Part shown: positions 1 through 7,561 of the stretch, piece after piece
Layout: each line of letters begins with the position of its first letter
Numbering within the stretch: position 1 is the first letter of the stretch
Assembly: GCA_947175285.1 (NCBI GenBank)
Contig: CAMWMM010000109.1
Span: 1 to 11,360, forward strand
Source: an uncultured Lachnospiraceae bacterium
GTDB taxonomy: Bacteria > Bacillota_A > Clostridia > Lachnospirales > Lachnospiraceae
Direction of reading: 5' to 3'
Length of the DNA stretch: 11,360 bases
Notes under the pieces: model-generated
What the model saw: the letters and a program-made list of their open reading frames with translations, nothing else
What the model was told of the DNA's origin: nothing
The model's database searches: none
Position numbers and translations under genes: made by a program

Positions 1-606
1 ATTGCGGTATTCCGTGAAATTTATGACGATGGGGTAGAGCAGATTGATTTAGATAGCATCTATCTGGAAAACAGCGGCGTGGAAGTCGATTTTTCGGAGA
101 TTCTTTTGGGAAAACAGGAAGAGACAAGGAAGCTTATTGTCAGTACACAGGAGGCAACGGTATCGACCGAACTTTCGGACAGACTGCTCCAAAAACTCGA
201 TTTTGATTTTTTAAAGAAGACGCAGAAAGTCAGCTATACGGGGACAGGTTATTTTGTTGTGGATCTCGACAATCTGACAAGGAAAGATATCATTGAAGAT
301 CAAGAAAAAAGGATAATTACCATTAAAATCGGACACGCGTATCTTCAGACCATTGAGATAGACCCTGACAAAGTAATTGTTGATGAAGTAAAAGAGGGAT
401 TATTGGCGCGCGGCGATATTGAGCTGACCGTGAAAGACTATAACATAATTGAAAAGGAACTGCGAAGACTGCTGGAGACGAAATTCAATACTGCCGAAAA
501 TGGGCAGGAAGCCGATGCTCTTGCGCTGAGGATGGTCGGAGAAGTTTATGAGCCGGTTATTAAGGCGATTGATTCAAGATACAGTGTTGTGGTGGAATTT
601 GAGTGA
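1..606 (+). CDS. DUF4230 domain protein, 3' part (5' end outside window)
   Basis: The reading frame is open from the first base and ends at TGA 604-606, giving 201 residues of a protein whose start lies upstream. A GTG at 79 is in frame, but nothing suggests it is the real start because similar coding sequence continues upstream of it. The fragment has the DUF4230 layout: alternating short strands with a YTGTGYFVVDLDNL segment (family pattern: Y-x-G, then a hydrophobic 'DL' strand), a strand ITIKIGHAYLQTIEIDP matching the family's 'LP-x-x-x-I' segment, VDEVKEGLLARGDIEL, an amphipathic helix, and a terminal strand VVVEFE. DUF4230 proteins are usually small, N-terminally membrane-anchored and of unknown function; any anchor here would be outside the window. 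The promoter of the next gene starts about 50 bases after the stop, so it is not obviously co-transcribed with the transporter. The family call is from memory of the pattern. Confidence 0.72.
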   Translation: MAVFREIYDDGVEQIDLDSIYLENSGVEVDFSEILLGKQEETRKLIVSTQEATVSTELSDRLLQKLDFDFLKKTQKVSYTGTGYFVVDLDNLTRKDIIEDQEKRIITIKIGHAYLQTIEIDPDKVIVDEVKEGLLARGDIELTVKDYNIIEKELRRLLETKFNTAENGQEADALALRMVGEVYEPVIKAIDSRYSVVVEFE

Positions 607-658
607 TGCTGATTTGAGGTGATAGTCTGCCGGGGTAATTTCTTCCAAGCGCAAAACC

Positions 659-687
659 TTGACATTGCGCAGGACATGTATTATAAT
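659..687 (+). promoter_or_regulatory. Consensus sigma-A promoter for the opp operon
   Basis: TTGACA at 659-664 and TATAAT at 682-687 are both exact consensus hexamers, separated by the optimal 17 bases. Transcription should start near 693-695, leaving an untranslated leader of roughly 145 nucleotides before the oppA ATG at 838. A promoter this strong in a nutrient-uptake operon would normally be held in check by a repressor or by the leader, and candidate elements for both lie directly downstream. Confidence 0.88.
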
Positions 688-703
688 AATATATCATTCT
701 GAC

Positions 704-800
704 TACTTGTACCATAATGTTGTATACAAGTATTCATGAAAGACCGAATGAATATAGGATTAAATCCTTTTTCGTTCCAAATGCTTTACGGCAGTAAAGC
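704..800 (+). promoter_or_regulatory. Structured 5' leader of oppA with several hairpins
   Basis: Between the predicted transcript start and the ribosome-binding site there are four inverted repeats: 704-711 with 725-732 (8 bp, perfect), 731-737 with 748-754 (TATTCAT/ATGAATA, 7 bp, perfect), 756-760 with 764-768 (AGGAT/ATCCT), and 783-789 with 794-800 (GCTTTAC/GTAAAGC, 7 bp, GGCA loop). The first two share bases 731-732, so they compete at their edge. The last one lies 26 bases before AGGAG at 827-831. It matches no riboswitch class I recognise. It could stabilise the mRNA or control translation. Confidence 0.4.
716..733 (+). promoter_or_regulatory. GntR-like operator palindrome downstream of the promoter
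   Basis: TTGTATACAA at 720-729 is a perfect 10-base palindrome. The longer stretch 716-733 matches 15 of 18 positions of the Bacillus subtilis gluconate operator as I remember it (ATACTTGTATACAAGTAT). A second half-site, TACTTGTA at 704-711, is the exact inverse of TACAAGTA at 725-732. The position, about +22 to +40 from the predicted start, suits repression by blocking polymerase. The binding protein is not in the window, so a GntR-family repressor is an inference. The same bases could instead act as an RNA hairpin. Confidence 0.5.
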
Positions 801-837
801 GTAAAAGTAAGAAGAAATCTATGGAGAGGAGAAAAAA

Positions 838-3126
838 ATGAAAAAGAAGAAAGTTCAAAAACTGCTGGCGGTTCTTTTGTCAGCATCTATGGTATTTGGG
901 CTGACTGCCTGCGGTGATAACGGCAGCGGAACAACCAATGATACGCCGAATACCGACAGCAGCACAAATGAAACAGTTGAATCCACTGATGGCAGCGGAA
1001 GTGAAGGAGAGACAGAAACTGCTGAGTCAGATGGTTATGTAGGACCTGATTGGGAAGCTATTGATGCAATGGATTATGATGAAAGATCCGATGCTCTGTA
1101 TGATTACAACTTGGGCGAATTCAATGACTACTATCAGACAGCAAAAGAAGAGGTTACAGATTTAGATAAGCGTATGGCGTTGATGGCTGTCGCTGAAGCT
1201 AAACTGTTAGAGTCCGGCGTGTTCCAGCCTGTTCAGAGTAATGGGGGGGGATATGCAATGACCCGTATCGTACCCCGTACCGGAACAACAACTCTCTGGG
1301 GCTTGGATGAGTACAAGTGGTATACTTATCTTGTTACCAACGAATTGCTCCATTCGGAAGACAGAGCGGAACTGGTTTCCATCTGGGGAGATTCCGCAAC
1401 AGCGGACGAGTGGTTTACTAACGCAAAGGCTTTCCTGGATGAGAAAGGTTACACACTGAATGACACATATAACTATGAAATCAGCTATCAGTTAGTAACA
1501 TGGGATGTTATCGCTACAAGTATGACCAGCGATTCTTACTTTATTTCATGTACTTATTCAGGATTGCTGGAATATGATGCACTGAATCAGCAGCAGCCCG
1601 CTCTGGCTGAGAGCTATGAAGTTTCCGCTGACGGTCTGACTTATACTTTCCACATCCGTTCCGGCGTGAAATGGGTAGATCAGCAGGGTCGTGAAATCGG
1701 CGAAGTTACGGCAGATGACTGGGTTGCTTCCATGCAGCACGTGGCTGATAACGACGGTGAGTTGGGATATCTGATGACTACCACCGACGGCTGCGGAATT
1801 AAGAATTATGACGCTTGGGTAAACGGTGAGATTTCAGATTTCTCAGAAGTAGGTGTTGAGGCTGTGGATGATTATACACTGGTATACACACTGGAAGCTC
1901 CGTTCCCGGCTTTTGTATCCATGATGGGATATGGCTGTTTCGCACCGCTGAACCGTTCTTTCTATAAGTCACAGGGCGGTACATTCTCAGCGGAAGGCGA
2001 TGAATATACACCGGGTAATTACGGTACCGACCCCAGCCACATTGCATACTGCGGTCCTTATCTGGTTACAAACTACACGGAGAATAATGTTACCAGCTAT
2101 AAAGCAAACCCTTCATACTGGAATGCGGATGCAGTAAACACTCCGAATATAAATATTTACTATAACGACAGTTCAGATCCGCTTCGTATGTATAACGATA
2201 CGAAGGATAATAATTGTTCGGCATGCGGATTTAACTCTTCCGCGCTGGTACAGGCACAGCAGGATATTCCGGATGGAGAGACAGAGACATATTTCGATTT
2301 GTATAATTATGTATCTGCTACTGACGGTACAACCTTCTGCGGATGGGTAAATGTTAACCGTGCAACATGGACGAACTACAATGACACAAGCATTGGTGTT
2401 TCCGCTCAGACAGATGAAGATAAGTTAAGAACAAGAGAAGCGCTGAGCAACCAGAACTTCCGTCTTGCTATGGCAATGGCGTTTGACAGAGGCGCCTTTA
2501 ATGCAACGAGCGTAGGAGAAGATTTGAAGTATGCCAGCCTTAGAAATTCCTATGTACCTGGTACTTTCCAGAGTCTGGCTAATGATACGACAATCGATAT
2601 CAATGGTGAGAGCGTTACTTTCAAAGCAGGCACCTATTATGGTGAGGTTATGCAGGCACAGTTAGATGCAGATGGAATACCCCTTAAGGTATGGGATCCG
2701 TCAGCAGATGACGGCGTAGGTTCCGGCGACGGTTTTGACGGCTGGTACAATGCAACTAACGCAGTAGCGTATCTGGATGCTGCAATCGCTGAACTGGCAG
2801 AGGTTGGCGTGGAGGTTTCCGCAGAGAATCCGATTTATATTGATATACCTTGGGGTTCTTTCGCAGAATACTATTCTAACAGAGCTAATGCATACAAGCA
2901 GTCAATTGAGAAGGTACTTGGCGGAAAGGTAATTGTGAATCTGGTAGAATTTGATGATCAGACCAACTACACCTATTCATATTACCGTATCAGCAACGGA
3001 AATGAAGCAAACTTTGATACTGCTCCCGGTACCAGCGGCTGGGGTCCTGACTACGGTGATGCGCAGACCTACCTTGATACGATTCAGCCTTATGGCTATA
3101 TGTGCAAGAATATCGGATTGTATTAA
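838..3126 (+). CDS. oppA: Oligopeptide ABC transporter substrate-binding lipoprotein, circularly permuted
   Basis: This is an extracytoplasmic peptide-binding protein (SBP family 5), 762 residues. AGGAG at 827-831 sits 6 bases before the ATG. A lysine-rich start, hydrophobic helix and lipobox LTAC put the lipidated cysteine at residue 25, followed by a Ser/Thr/Gly/Asp/Glu linker to about residue 65. The familiar opening of the family (SGLLEYD, PALAESYEVSADGLTYTFHIR, KW, TADDW) begins only at about residue 212. Residues about 90-180 (TDLDKRMALMAVAEAKLLESG, SNGGGYAMTRIVPRT, LWG-DEYK) resemble what normally ends these proteins. The chain stops at 762, just after GWGPDYGDAQTYLDT (734-748), where relatives continue for about 60-100 residues. 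So the fold looks complete but permuted, not truncated. By comparison with E. coli OppA, Asp738 aligns with Asp419, which binds the peptide amino terminus. The first gene of the operon; a hairpin follows it. Confidence 0.93.
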   Translation: MKKKKVQKLLAVLLSASMVFGLTACGDNGSGTTNDTPNTDSSTNETVESTDGSGSEGETETAESDGYVGPDWEAIDAMDYDERSDALYDYNLGEFNDYYQTAKEEVTDLDKRMALMAVAEAKLLESGVFQPVQSNGGGYAMTRIVPRTGTTTLWGLDEYKWYTYLVTNELLHSEDRAELVSIWGDSATADEWFTNAKAFLDEKGYTLNDTYNYEISYQLVTWDVIATSMTSDSYFISCTYSGLLEYDALNQQQPALAESYEVSADGLTYTFHIRSGVKWVDQQGREIGEVTADDWVASMQHVADNDGELGYLMTTTDGCGIKNYDAWVNGEISDFSEVGVEAVDDYTLVYTLEAPFPAFVSMMGYGCFAPLNRSFYKSQGGTFSAEGDEYTPGNYGTDPSHIAYCGPYLVTNYTENNVTSYKANPSYWNADAVNTPNINIYYNDSSDPLRMYNDTKDNNCSACGFNSSALVQAQQDIPDGETETYFDLYNYVSATDGTTFCGWVNVNRATWTNYNDTSIGVSAQTDEDKLRTREALSNQNFRLAMAMAFDRGAFNATSVGEDLKYASLRNSYVPGTFQSLANDTTIDINGESVTFKAGTYYGEVMQAQLDADGIPLKVWDPSADDGVGSGDGFDGWYNATNAVAYLDAAIAELAEVGVEVSAENPIYIDIPWGSFAEYYSNRANAYKQSIEKVLGGKVIVNLVEFDDQTNYTYSYYRISNGNEANFDTAPGTSGWGPDYGDAQTYLDTIQPYGYMCKNIGLY
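1243..1250 (+). repeat. G8 homopolymer tract inside oppA
   Basis: Eight consecutive G residues encode Gly136-Gly137 and most of Gly138 in the SNGGGY motif. A run this long is a known slippage hotspot, and a change of one base would shift the frame about a fifth of the way into the protein. The frame is intact in this copy. Confidence 0.7.
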
Positions 3127-3156
3127 GATATAGCAGTGAAAATTTAAAGCACTGAT

Positions 3157-3191
3157 GGAGGTGCGGGGGAGTCTTACTTCTCCGCACTTCC
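3157..3191 (+). terminator. Intercistronic hairpin between oppA and oppB (partial terminator or mRNA stabiliser)
   Basis: Bases 3157-3171 pair with 3177-3191 to form a stem of about 15 bp, including three G-U pairs, with a 5-base loop. It begins 30 bases after the oppA stop. The sequence that follows (TTGTATAG) has almost no T-run, so full termination is unlikely. Such hairpins often protect the transcript of an abundant binding protein, as in the malE-malF gap, and allow less expression of the permease genes. That role is an inference. Confidence 0.65.
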
Positions 3192-3219
3192 TTGTATAGA
3201 ATAGGGAAGGGCATTTTAT

Positions 3220-3224
3220 GGAGG
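3220..3224 (+). promoter_or_regulatory. Ribosome-binding site fixing the oppB start at GTG 3234
   Basis: GGAGG at 3220-3224 lies 9 bases before GTG 3234. The in-frame TTG at 3192 abuts the base of the intercistronic hairpin and lacks a ribosome-binding site. The ATG at 3218 is out of frame. Confidence 0.75.
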
Positions 3225-3233
3225 GATAGGAAA

Positions 3234-4814
3234 GTGGCAAAATATATAGTGCAACGAATTATAAAGGGGATACTCTCTGCAATCTGTGTTGTAATTCTTA
3301 TCATGATACTTGTTTACTCTTTGATGGACAGAGGCAATATCTTTGCCGGCGACAGCAATTACACCAAGACGCAGAGTAATGCGAGAATTACTTATGAACA
3401 AAGCCGCTATCAGGCGTTTGGTTATGTAGATTATGTGAATTATTCGGACTATATTAATATGTTGGCAAAAAGAGGAGAACTTGACGAAGAAAACAGAAGC
3501 GCTGCGGCGCTTATAGGACAGACGCCGGAAAAGGATACGGAGACTGCGGCCGAATATATTCAGAAATTCACGGAAGAATATGAAAGCCAGGGTTATACTA
3601 TTGTGCGCCTGGATGCGGATAAAAAAACCAACGGACGGGTGAAGGACGGTGGACAGGCAGCTTTATTTGCGACCAGGGATAAACCGTTATATACCCGCGT
3701 TATTTCTTATTTTACGGGAATGTTTTTCATTGATAACATTCATTATGTGGATGAATATACGGATATTGGAGAACGAAAACTGACTTTTACACTCTATGAT
3801 CCGCTTTACGGCGGGGATAAATTCTCACCCGCTATTATTGGAAACGGTACTAAACATAAATATTTAATGTATATTGATAATAAATTCCCTTATTTCCATC
3901 AGAATTTTCTGACGCTGAATCTGGGAGAATCTTACACTGTGAACCGTGGCGTGGATGTGTTTGAAACAATGACTGCATCCCAGGGCAGCTATGTGTTGGA
4001 TAACGTTAGTTATCCTACGGGACATGTTGAGCAAAGCGCCGATGATCTGCATACCGCCACATATGCGGAAGGATCTTTGGAGATGAGCGATATGTATGCT
4101 GCGAGGTTTATAGATGATTACACAAATACGATTACACATAAAGGAAGCATGTCAAAACTGGGATATTCCTTTGTAATCGGTATTATATCGACTATAATTG
4201 CCTATGTACTGGGTCTCCCGATTGGAATATTGATGGCCCGGTTCAAGAATGGTATTCTGGATAAAATCGGCACTTTATATATTATATTTATTATAGCAGT
4301 GCCTTCTCTGGCATATATTTTCCTGTTTAAGGCGATTGGCGGAAGCGTATTCAAACTGCCTACATTGTTTGATATGGATTCTTCCAGTAAGCTTATGTTC
4401 ATCCTGCCCATTATATCTCTGGCGCTGCCCAGTGTTGCGAATCTGATGAAATGGATGCGCCGCTATATGATTGACCAGATGAACAGTGATTATGTGAAGT
4501 TTGCCAGATCAGGGGGACTTAGCGAAACGGAAATCTTTACAAAGCATATCTGGAAGAATGCTGCGATTCCGATTGTCCATGGTATTCCGGGAAGCATCCT
4601 TTTTGCTATGACAGGAGCGATTATCACCGAGCGTGTATACTCCGTTCCCGGTGCAGGTAATCTGTTGACTCAGGCTATTAACAAGTATGATAACGGCGTC
4701 ATTGTGGGCGTTGCCCTGTTCTATGCGCTGCTGACAGTAACTTCCATTATTCTGGGAGATATTTTGATAGCCAGTGTAGATCCGCGGATTTCATTTACAT
4801 CGAAAGGCAGGTGA
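3234..4814 (+). CDS. oppB: Oligopeptide ABC transporter permease OppB with large extracellular insertion
   Basis: One half of the peptide channel in the cytoplasmic membrane, 526 residues from GTG 3234. The N-terminus, MAKYIVQRIIKGI followed by a hydrophobic helix to about residue 31, is typical of OppB/DppB and supports this start. The C-terminal half (about 308-515) holds the other membrane helices and the cytoplasmic coupling (EAA) loop at 419-442, DYVKFARSGGLSETEIFTKH, which docks on the ATPases. It ends with the usual family signature, ASVDPRIS (513-520). Between the first helix and the second, residues about 33-303 form a soluble, mostly acidic and Tyr-rich domain that should lie outside the cell. 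Typical OppB proteins are 300-340 residues, so the extra length is nearly all in this loop. It could help receive the unusual OppA, which is inference. The stop overlaps the start region of oppC, indicating translational coupling. Confidence 0.93.
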   Translation: MAKYIVQRIIKGILSAICVVILIMILVYSLMDRGNIFAGDSNYTKTQSNARITYEQSRYQAFGYVDYVNYSDYINMLAKRGELDEENRSAAALIGQTPEKDTETAAEYIQKFTEEYESQGYTIVRLDADKKTNGRVKDGGQAALFATRDKPLYTRVISYFTGMFFIDNIHYVDEYTDIGERKLTFTLYDPLYGGDKFSPAIIGNGTKHKYLMYIDNKFPYFHQNFLTLNLGESYTVNRGVDVFETMTASQGSYVLDNVSYPTGHVEQSADDLHTATYAEGSLEMSDMYAARFIDDYTNTITHKGSMSKLGYSFVIGIISTIIAYVLGLPIGILMARFKNGILDKIGTLYIIFIIAVPSLAYIFLFKAIGGSVFKLPTLFDMDSSSKLMFILPIISLALPSVANLMKWMRRYMIDQMNSDYVKFARSGGLSETEIFTKHIWKNAAIPIVHGIPGSILFAMTGAIITERVYSVPGAGNLLTQAINKYDNGVIVGVALFYALLTVTSIILGDILIASVDPRISFTSKGR

Positions 4815-4819
4815 TAGGA

Positions 4820-5791
4820 ATGTATGAAGAATTGAAAAGTAAGACCGGCTTAAATAAAGAAGAACTGTTCAGCCGGGTGACACATAGTGATACGGAGTCA
4901 GAAAAAATAGCGGCGCCGAGGTATTCCTACTGGAAGTCGGTGTTCCGGGTGTTTTTCCGAAACAAAGTGAATATTGTTATTTTGAGTCTTCTGTTGTTTG
5001 TGATTGCGTTCGCATACATATATCCTACGGTAACGGATTATGATCCTTATGCCAATTTGCTGGATACCGGAGCCAAACATCTCTCCCCTAGTGATGCGAT
5101 GGAACATTTTGAAGTCAGCTTGAAATGGATTCTCGGTTCAGGAGCGTCCGGAGAGCCGACCTTTGAGGCAGTCTGGAACGGAGCGAAAATCTCAATCTCT
5201 TTGGCGTTTATGTGCGCAGCCATCAATATGACCGTCGGCGTATTGCTGGGAGCGGTATGGGGATTTTCCAAAAAAGTGGATATCATCATGACAGAGGTTT
5301 ACAATATTATCGGAAACGTACCATTGCTTCTGATTATAGCTGTGCTTTCCATGTTGTTTTCGCCTACTTTCTGGACGATGGTGCTTGCGCTTACAATCGT
5401 CGGATGGCTGAGTATCGCATACTTTATCCGTACGCAGGTATTGATTATCCGTGACAGGGAATATAATCTGGCATCCAGATGTCTGGGTACTTCTACAGTA
5501 AAGATTGCCTTGAAAAATATTCTGCCTTTCATGACATCAGTAATCGTAACCTTGCTTGCAACGGAGCTTCCGTCCTATATTTCCTATGAGGTGTTCTTGG
5601 CTTACATCGGAATAGGTATGAGTGAGATGTCTCTCGGACGTCTGATTTATGCGGCTGAAGCGGCCATGGTAACACCGGGCTGGGAATTGGAATTCTGGGG
5701 ACCTGTAGCAGTTGTTTCTATCATCACGATTGTACTGTATGTGGTGGGACAGAATCTGGGTGATGCATCCGATCCCCGGACGCATATGTAG
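4820..5791 (+). CDS. oppC: Oligopeptide ABC transporter permease OppC
   Basis: The second channel subunit, 323 residues from ATG 4820, near the standard family length. I chose ATG 4820 because AGGTGA at 4809-4814 sits 5 bases upstream. The in-frame GTG at 4811, overlapping the oppB stop, is an alternative that adds three residues. The N-terminal segment SYWKSVFRVFFRNKVNIVILSLLLF (about 36-60) is the OppC_N-type first helix. The region before the core, LGSGASGEPTFEAVWNGAKIS (105-125), corresponds to the family's LGTD-x-x-GRD...GARIS block, but most of its polar residues are substituted. The EAA coupling loop is at about 213-237 (REYNLASRCLG...LKNILPF), and the protein ends with GQNLGDASDPR, the usual family tail. 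It is coupled to oppB, and oppD starts 10 bases after its stop. No odd insertions, unlike its partners. Confidence 0.93.
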   Translation: MYEELKSKTGLNKEELFSRVTHSDTESEKIAAPRYSYWKSVFRVFFRNKVNIVILSLLLFVIAFAYIYPTVTDYDPYANLLDTGAKHLSPSDAMEHFEVSLKWILGSGASGEPTFEAVWNGAKISISLAFMCAAINMTVGVLLGAVWGFSKKVDIIMTEVYNIIGNVPLLLIIAVLSMLFSPTFWTMVLALTIVGWLSIAYFIRTQVLIIRDREYNLASRCLGTSTVKIALKNILPFMTSVIVTLLATELPSYISYEVFLAYIGIGMSEMSLGRLIYAAEAAMVTPGWELEFWGPVAVVSIITIVLYVVGQNLGDASDPRTHM

Positions 5792-5801
5792 GAGGTAGAG
5801 C

Positions 5802-7559
5802 ATGGAAAATAAAAAGATATTGTTGTCTGTCCAGGATTTGGAGGTAAAATTTCGTGTCCGCGGACGAATTCTGAAGGCGATTCGCGGGATATCCCTTGAT
5901 ATCTATGAGAATGAGTCGATTGCCATCGTAGGAGAGTCAGGTTCGGGCAAATCCGTTTTTACCAAAACCTTTGCCGGAATGCTGGATTCTAACGGGTTTG
6001 TCAGCAACGGACATATTGTATTCCATGATGAGGAACTTGCAGATACACGCGTACAGTTAAATGATAATGCGCGCCGCAGTATAGCTTCTATTAAGGAAAA
6101 ACTGGACGGTTTTTCACGGCTGGAGCCGGGCGCTTCCGTATATCGTGAAATCCTTGCCCTTGAAGCGGAGAAGAGGGAGCGTTACGAACTCAGTGAAGAA
6201 GAGAGAACGGCTCAGGAAAAAGAGTTGAAAGAGCTGACGTTCCAGCGGACAGAAGTTTATAACCGTAAGACGGCGCTTGACCGCTCCAGAGACAAAGAAG
6301 AAATCAAGGCAGCTCAGGAAGAGATTTCCCGGCTGGATACGCAGATTAAAGAACTGGAAGCCCGTAATAAAGAGAAAATTCTTAAGCAGAAAGAGGCTGC
6401 GGAACATGATACTGCGTATAATGAGCAGTATGCCAAACGCGAAGCGGAACTTAAGAAGAAATATGATGAGCTGATTCATAAAGAACTCTCTAAGGAAGTT
6501 TCAGAGCGAAATGATACACTGGCAAAAGAAATATACCTGTCTGTTGCCAGAGGCGATTTGATACGCCGAAGAAAGGTTATGAATAAATTGCTGGAATCCT
6601 TTAAAGATGCGATGAAACTTGGAATCGACTGGAAGGACGAGGCGCAGCATAACGGTATTTACGACGGCATTGCACCAAGGGTAAAATATGTAAGCGAAAC
6701 GAATAGCGAACTGATTGGATATTGTATTTTGGATTTGGCTTATATGCAGTTTCCCAAGGACTGGGCACAGGTTCGTGGAAAGAAGATTGCAACTGTTTTT
6801 CAGGATCCTATGACATCACTGAATCCTATTATTACAATTGGAAAGCAGATTTCGTCTATTATTATAAAACATCAGAACTGCTCTGAGGCACAGGCAAGGA
6901 TGCAGGCTCTGGATTTGATGCAGAAAGTCGGCATTCCTAATCCGGCTGCCCGTTACGATGATTATCCTTTCCAGTATTCCGGCGGTATGCGTCAGCGTAT
7001 TGTTATCGCTATTGCGCTTTCCTGCCAGCCGAAGATTCTGATTTGTGATGAGCCGACTACTGCGCTGGATGTGACCATACAGGCACAGATTTTACAGCTA
7101 ATCAAGGATTTGCAGAAGGAATTTAATTATACGATTGTCTTTATCACGCACGACCTCGGAGTTGTTGCAAATATTGCAGACCGGGTGGCAGTGGTTTATG
7201 GAGGGCAGATTGTTGAGCTGGGAACGGTAGAGGATGTGTTCTATGATCCGCGCCATCCTTATACATGGGCGTTATTGTCCTCGCTGCCGCAGTTGGCGGA
7301 GCGTAATTCCGAACTGTATTCCATTACCGGTACGCCTCCTTCACTTTATAATGAAATTACGGGAGATGCTTTTGCGCCCCGAAATCCATATTGCATGAAA
7401 ATAGATACACTGCTGGAGCCGCCGATGTTTCCGGTCAGCGATACGCATTTTGCCAAGACATGGCTTTTAGATCCCGATGCTCCGAAAATTGAGAAGCCAG
7501 AAATCATCTGTAATCTTCATGAGCGGCTATTGCATGCATACAATATTCAGGAGGTGTGA
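5802..7559 (+). CDS. oppD: Oligopeptide ABC transporter ATPase OppD with coiled-coil insertion
   Basis: A cytoplasmic ATPase that powers peptide import, 585 residues against about 320-350 for the family. AGGAGG at 5790-5795 overlaps the oppC stop codon and sits 6 bases before ATG 5802. All nucleotide-binding motifs are intact: Walker A GESGSGKS 44-51, Q-loop Q334 in [11 protein letters not shown], signature SGGMRQ 393-398, Walker B with D416-E417, and switch H450. The C-terminal oligopeptide-transporter region begins at [14 protein letters not shown]. Two things are odd. Residues about 85-318 are an extra block between Walker A and the Q-loop, rich in Glu, Lys, Arg and Gln and probably coiled coil over about 115-245. 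Also, the usual tail motif GC-x4-RCP-x-x-x-x-x-C reads [15 protein letters not shown] here, so the Fe-S ligand cysteines are replaced. The ATPase should still be active. The stop is directly followed by oppF. Confidence 0.94.
   Translation: MENKKILLSVQDLEVKFRVRGRILKAIRGISLDIYENESIAIVGESGSGKSVFTKTFAGMLDSNGFVSNGHIVFHDEELADTRVQLNDNARRSIASIKEKLDGFSRLEPGASVYREILALEAEKRERYELSEEERTAQEKELKELTFQRTEVYNRKTALDRSRDKEEIKAAQEEISRLDTQIKELEARNKEKILKQKEAAEHDTAYNEQYAKREAELKKKYDELIHKELSKEVSERNDTLAKEIYLSVARGDLIRRRKVMNKLLESFKDAMKLGIDWKDEAQHNGIYDGIAPRVKYVSETNSELIGYCILDLAYMQFPKDWAQVRGKKIATVFQDPMTSLNPIITIGKQISSIIIKHQNCSEAQARMQALDLMQKVGIPNPAARYDDYPFQYSGGMRQRIVIAIALSCQPKILICDEPTTALDVTIQAQILQLIKDLQKEFNYTIVFITHDLGVVANIADRVAVVYGGQIVELGTVEDVFYDPRHPYTWALLSSLPQLAERNSELYSITGTPPSLYNEITGDAFAPRNPYCMKIDTLLEPPMFPVSDTHFAKTWLLDPDAPKIEKPEIICNLHERLLHAYNIQEV
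7549..7554 (+). promoter_or_regulatory. Ribosome-binding site fixing the oppF start at GTG 7562
   Basis: AGGAGG at 7549-7554 lies inside the last codons of oppD, 7 bases before GTG 7562. The other in-frame GTG, at 7556, overlaps the oppD stop and is only one base from this site, too close to use it. Confidence 0.75.
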
Positions 7560-7561
7560 TT

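Noticed and set aside
756..772. AGGAT/ATCCT stem plus T-run as an attenuator terminator in the oppA leader
   Set aside because: The stem is only 5 bp with a 3-base loop and an AT-rich base, too weak to be called a terminator on its own.
3036..3200. oppA as a C-terminally truncated pseudogene
   Set aside because: The end falls short of standard family members, but no frame downstream carries the missing part, and the matching segment is found near the N-terminus of the same protein.
3192..3233. TTG 3192 as the oppB start
   Set aside because: It abuts the hairpin base, has no ribosome-binding site, and adds 14 residues that do not look like an OppB N-terminus; GTG 3234 has GGAGG upstream.
6114..6479. 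121-residue minus-strand open frame opposite the OppD insertion
   Set aside because: Its Phe/Leu-rich sequence is what the Glu/Lys-rich coiled-coil codons give in reverse; no start signals or family likeness.
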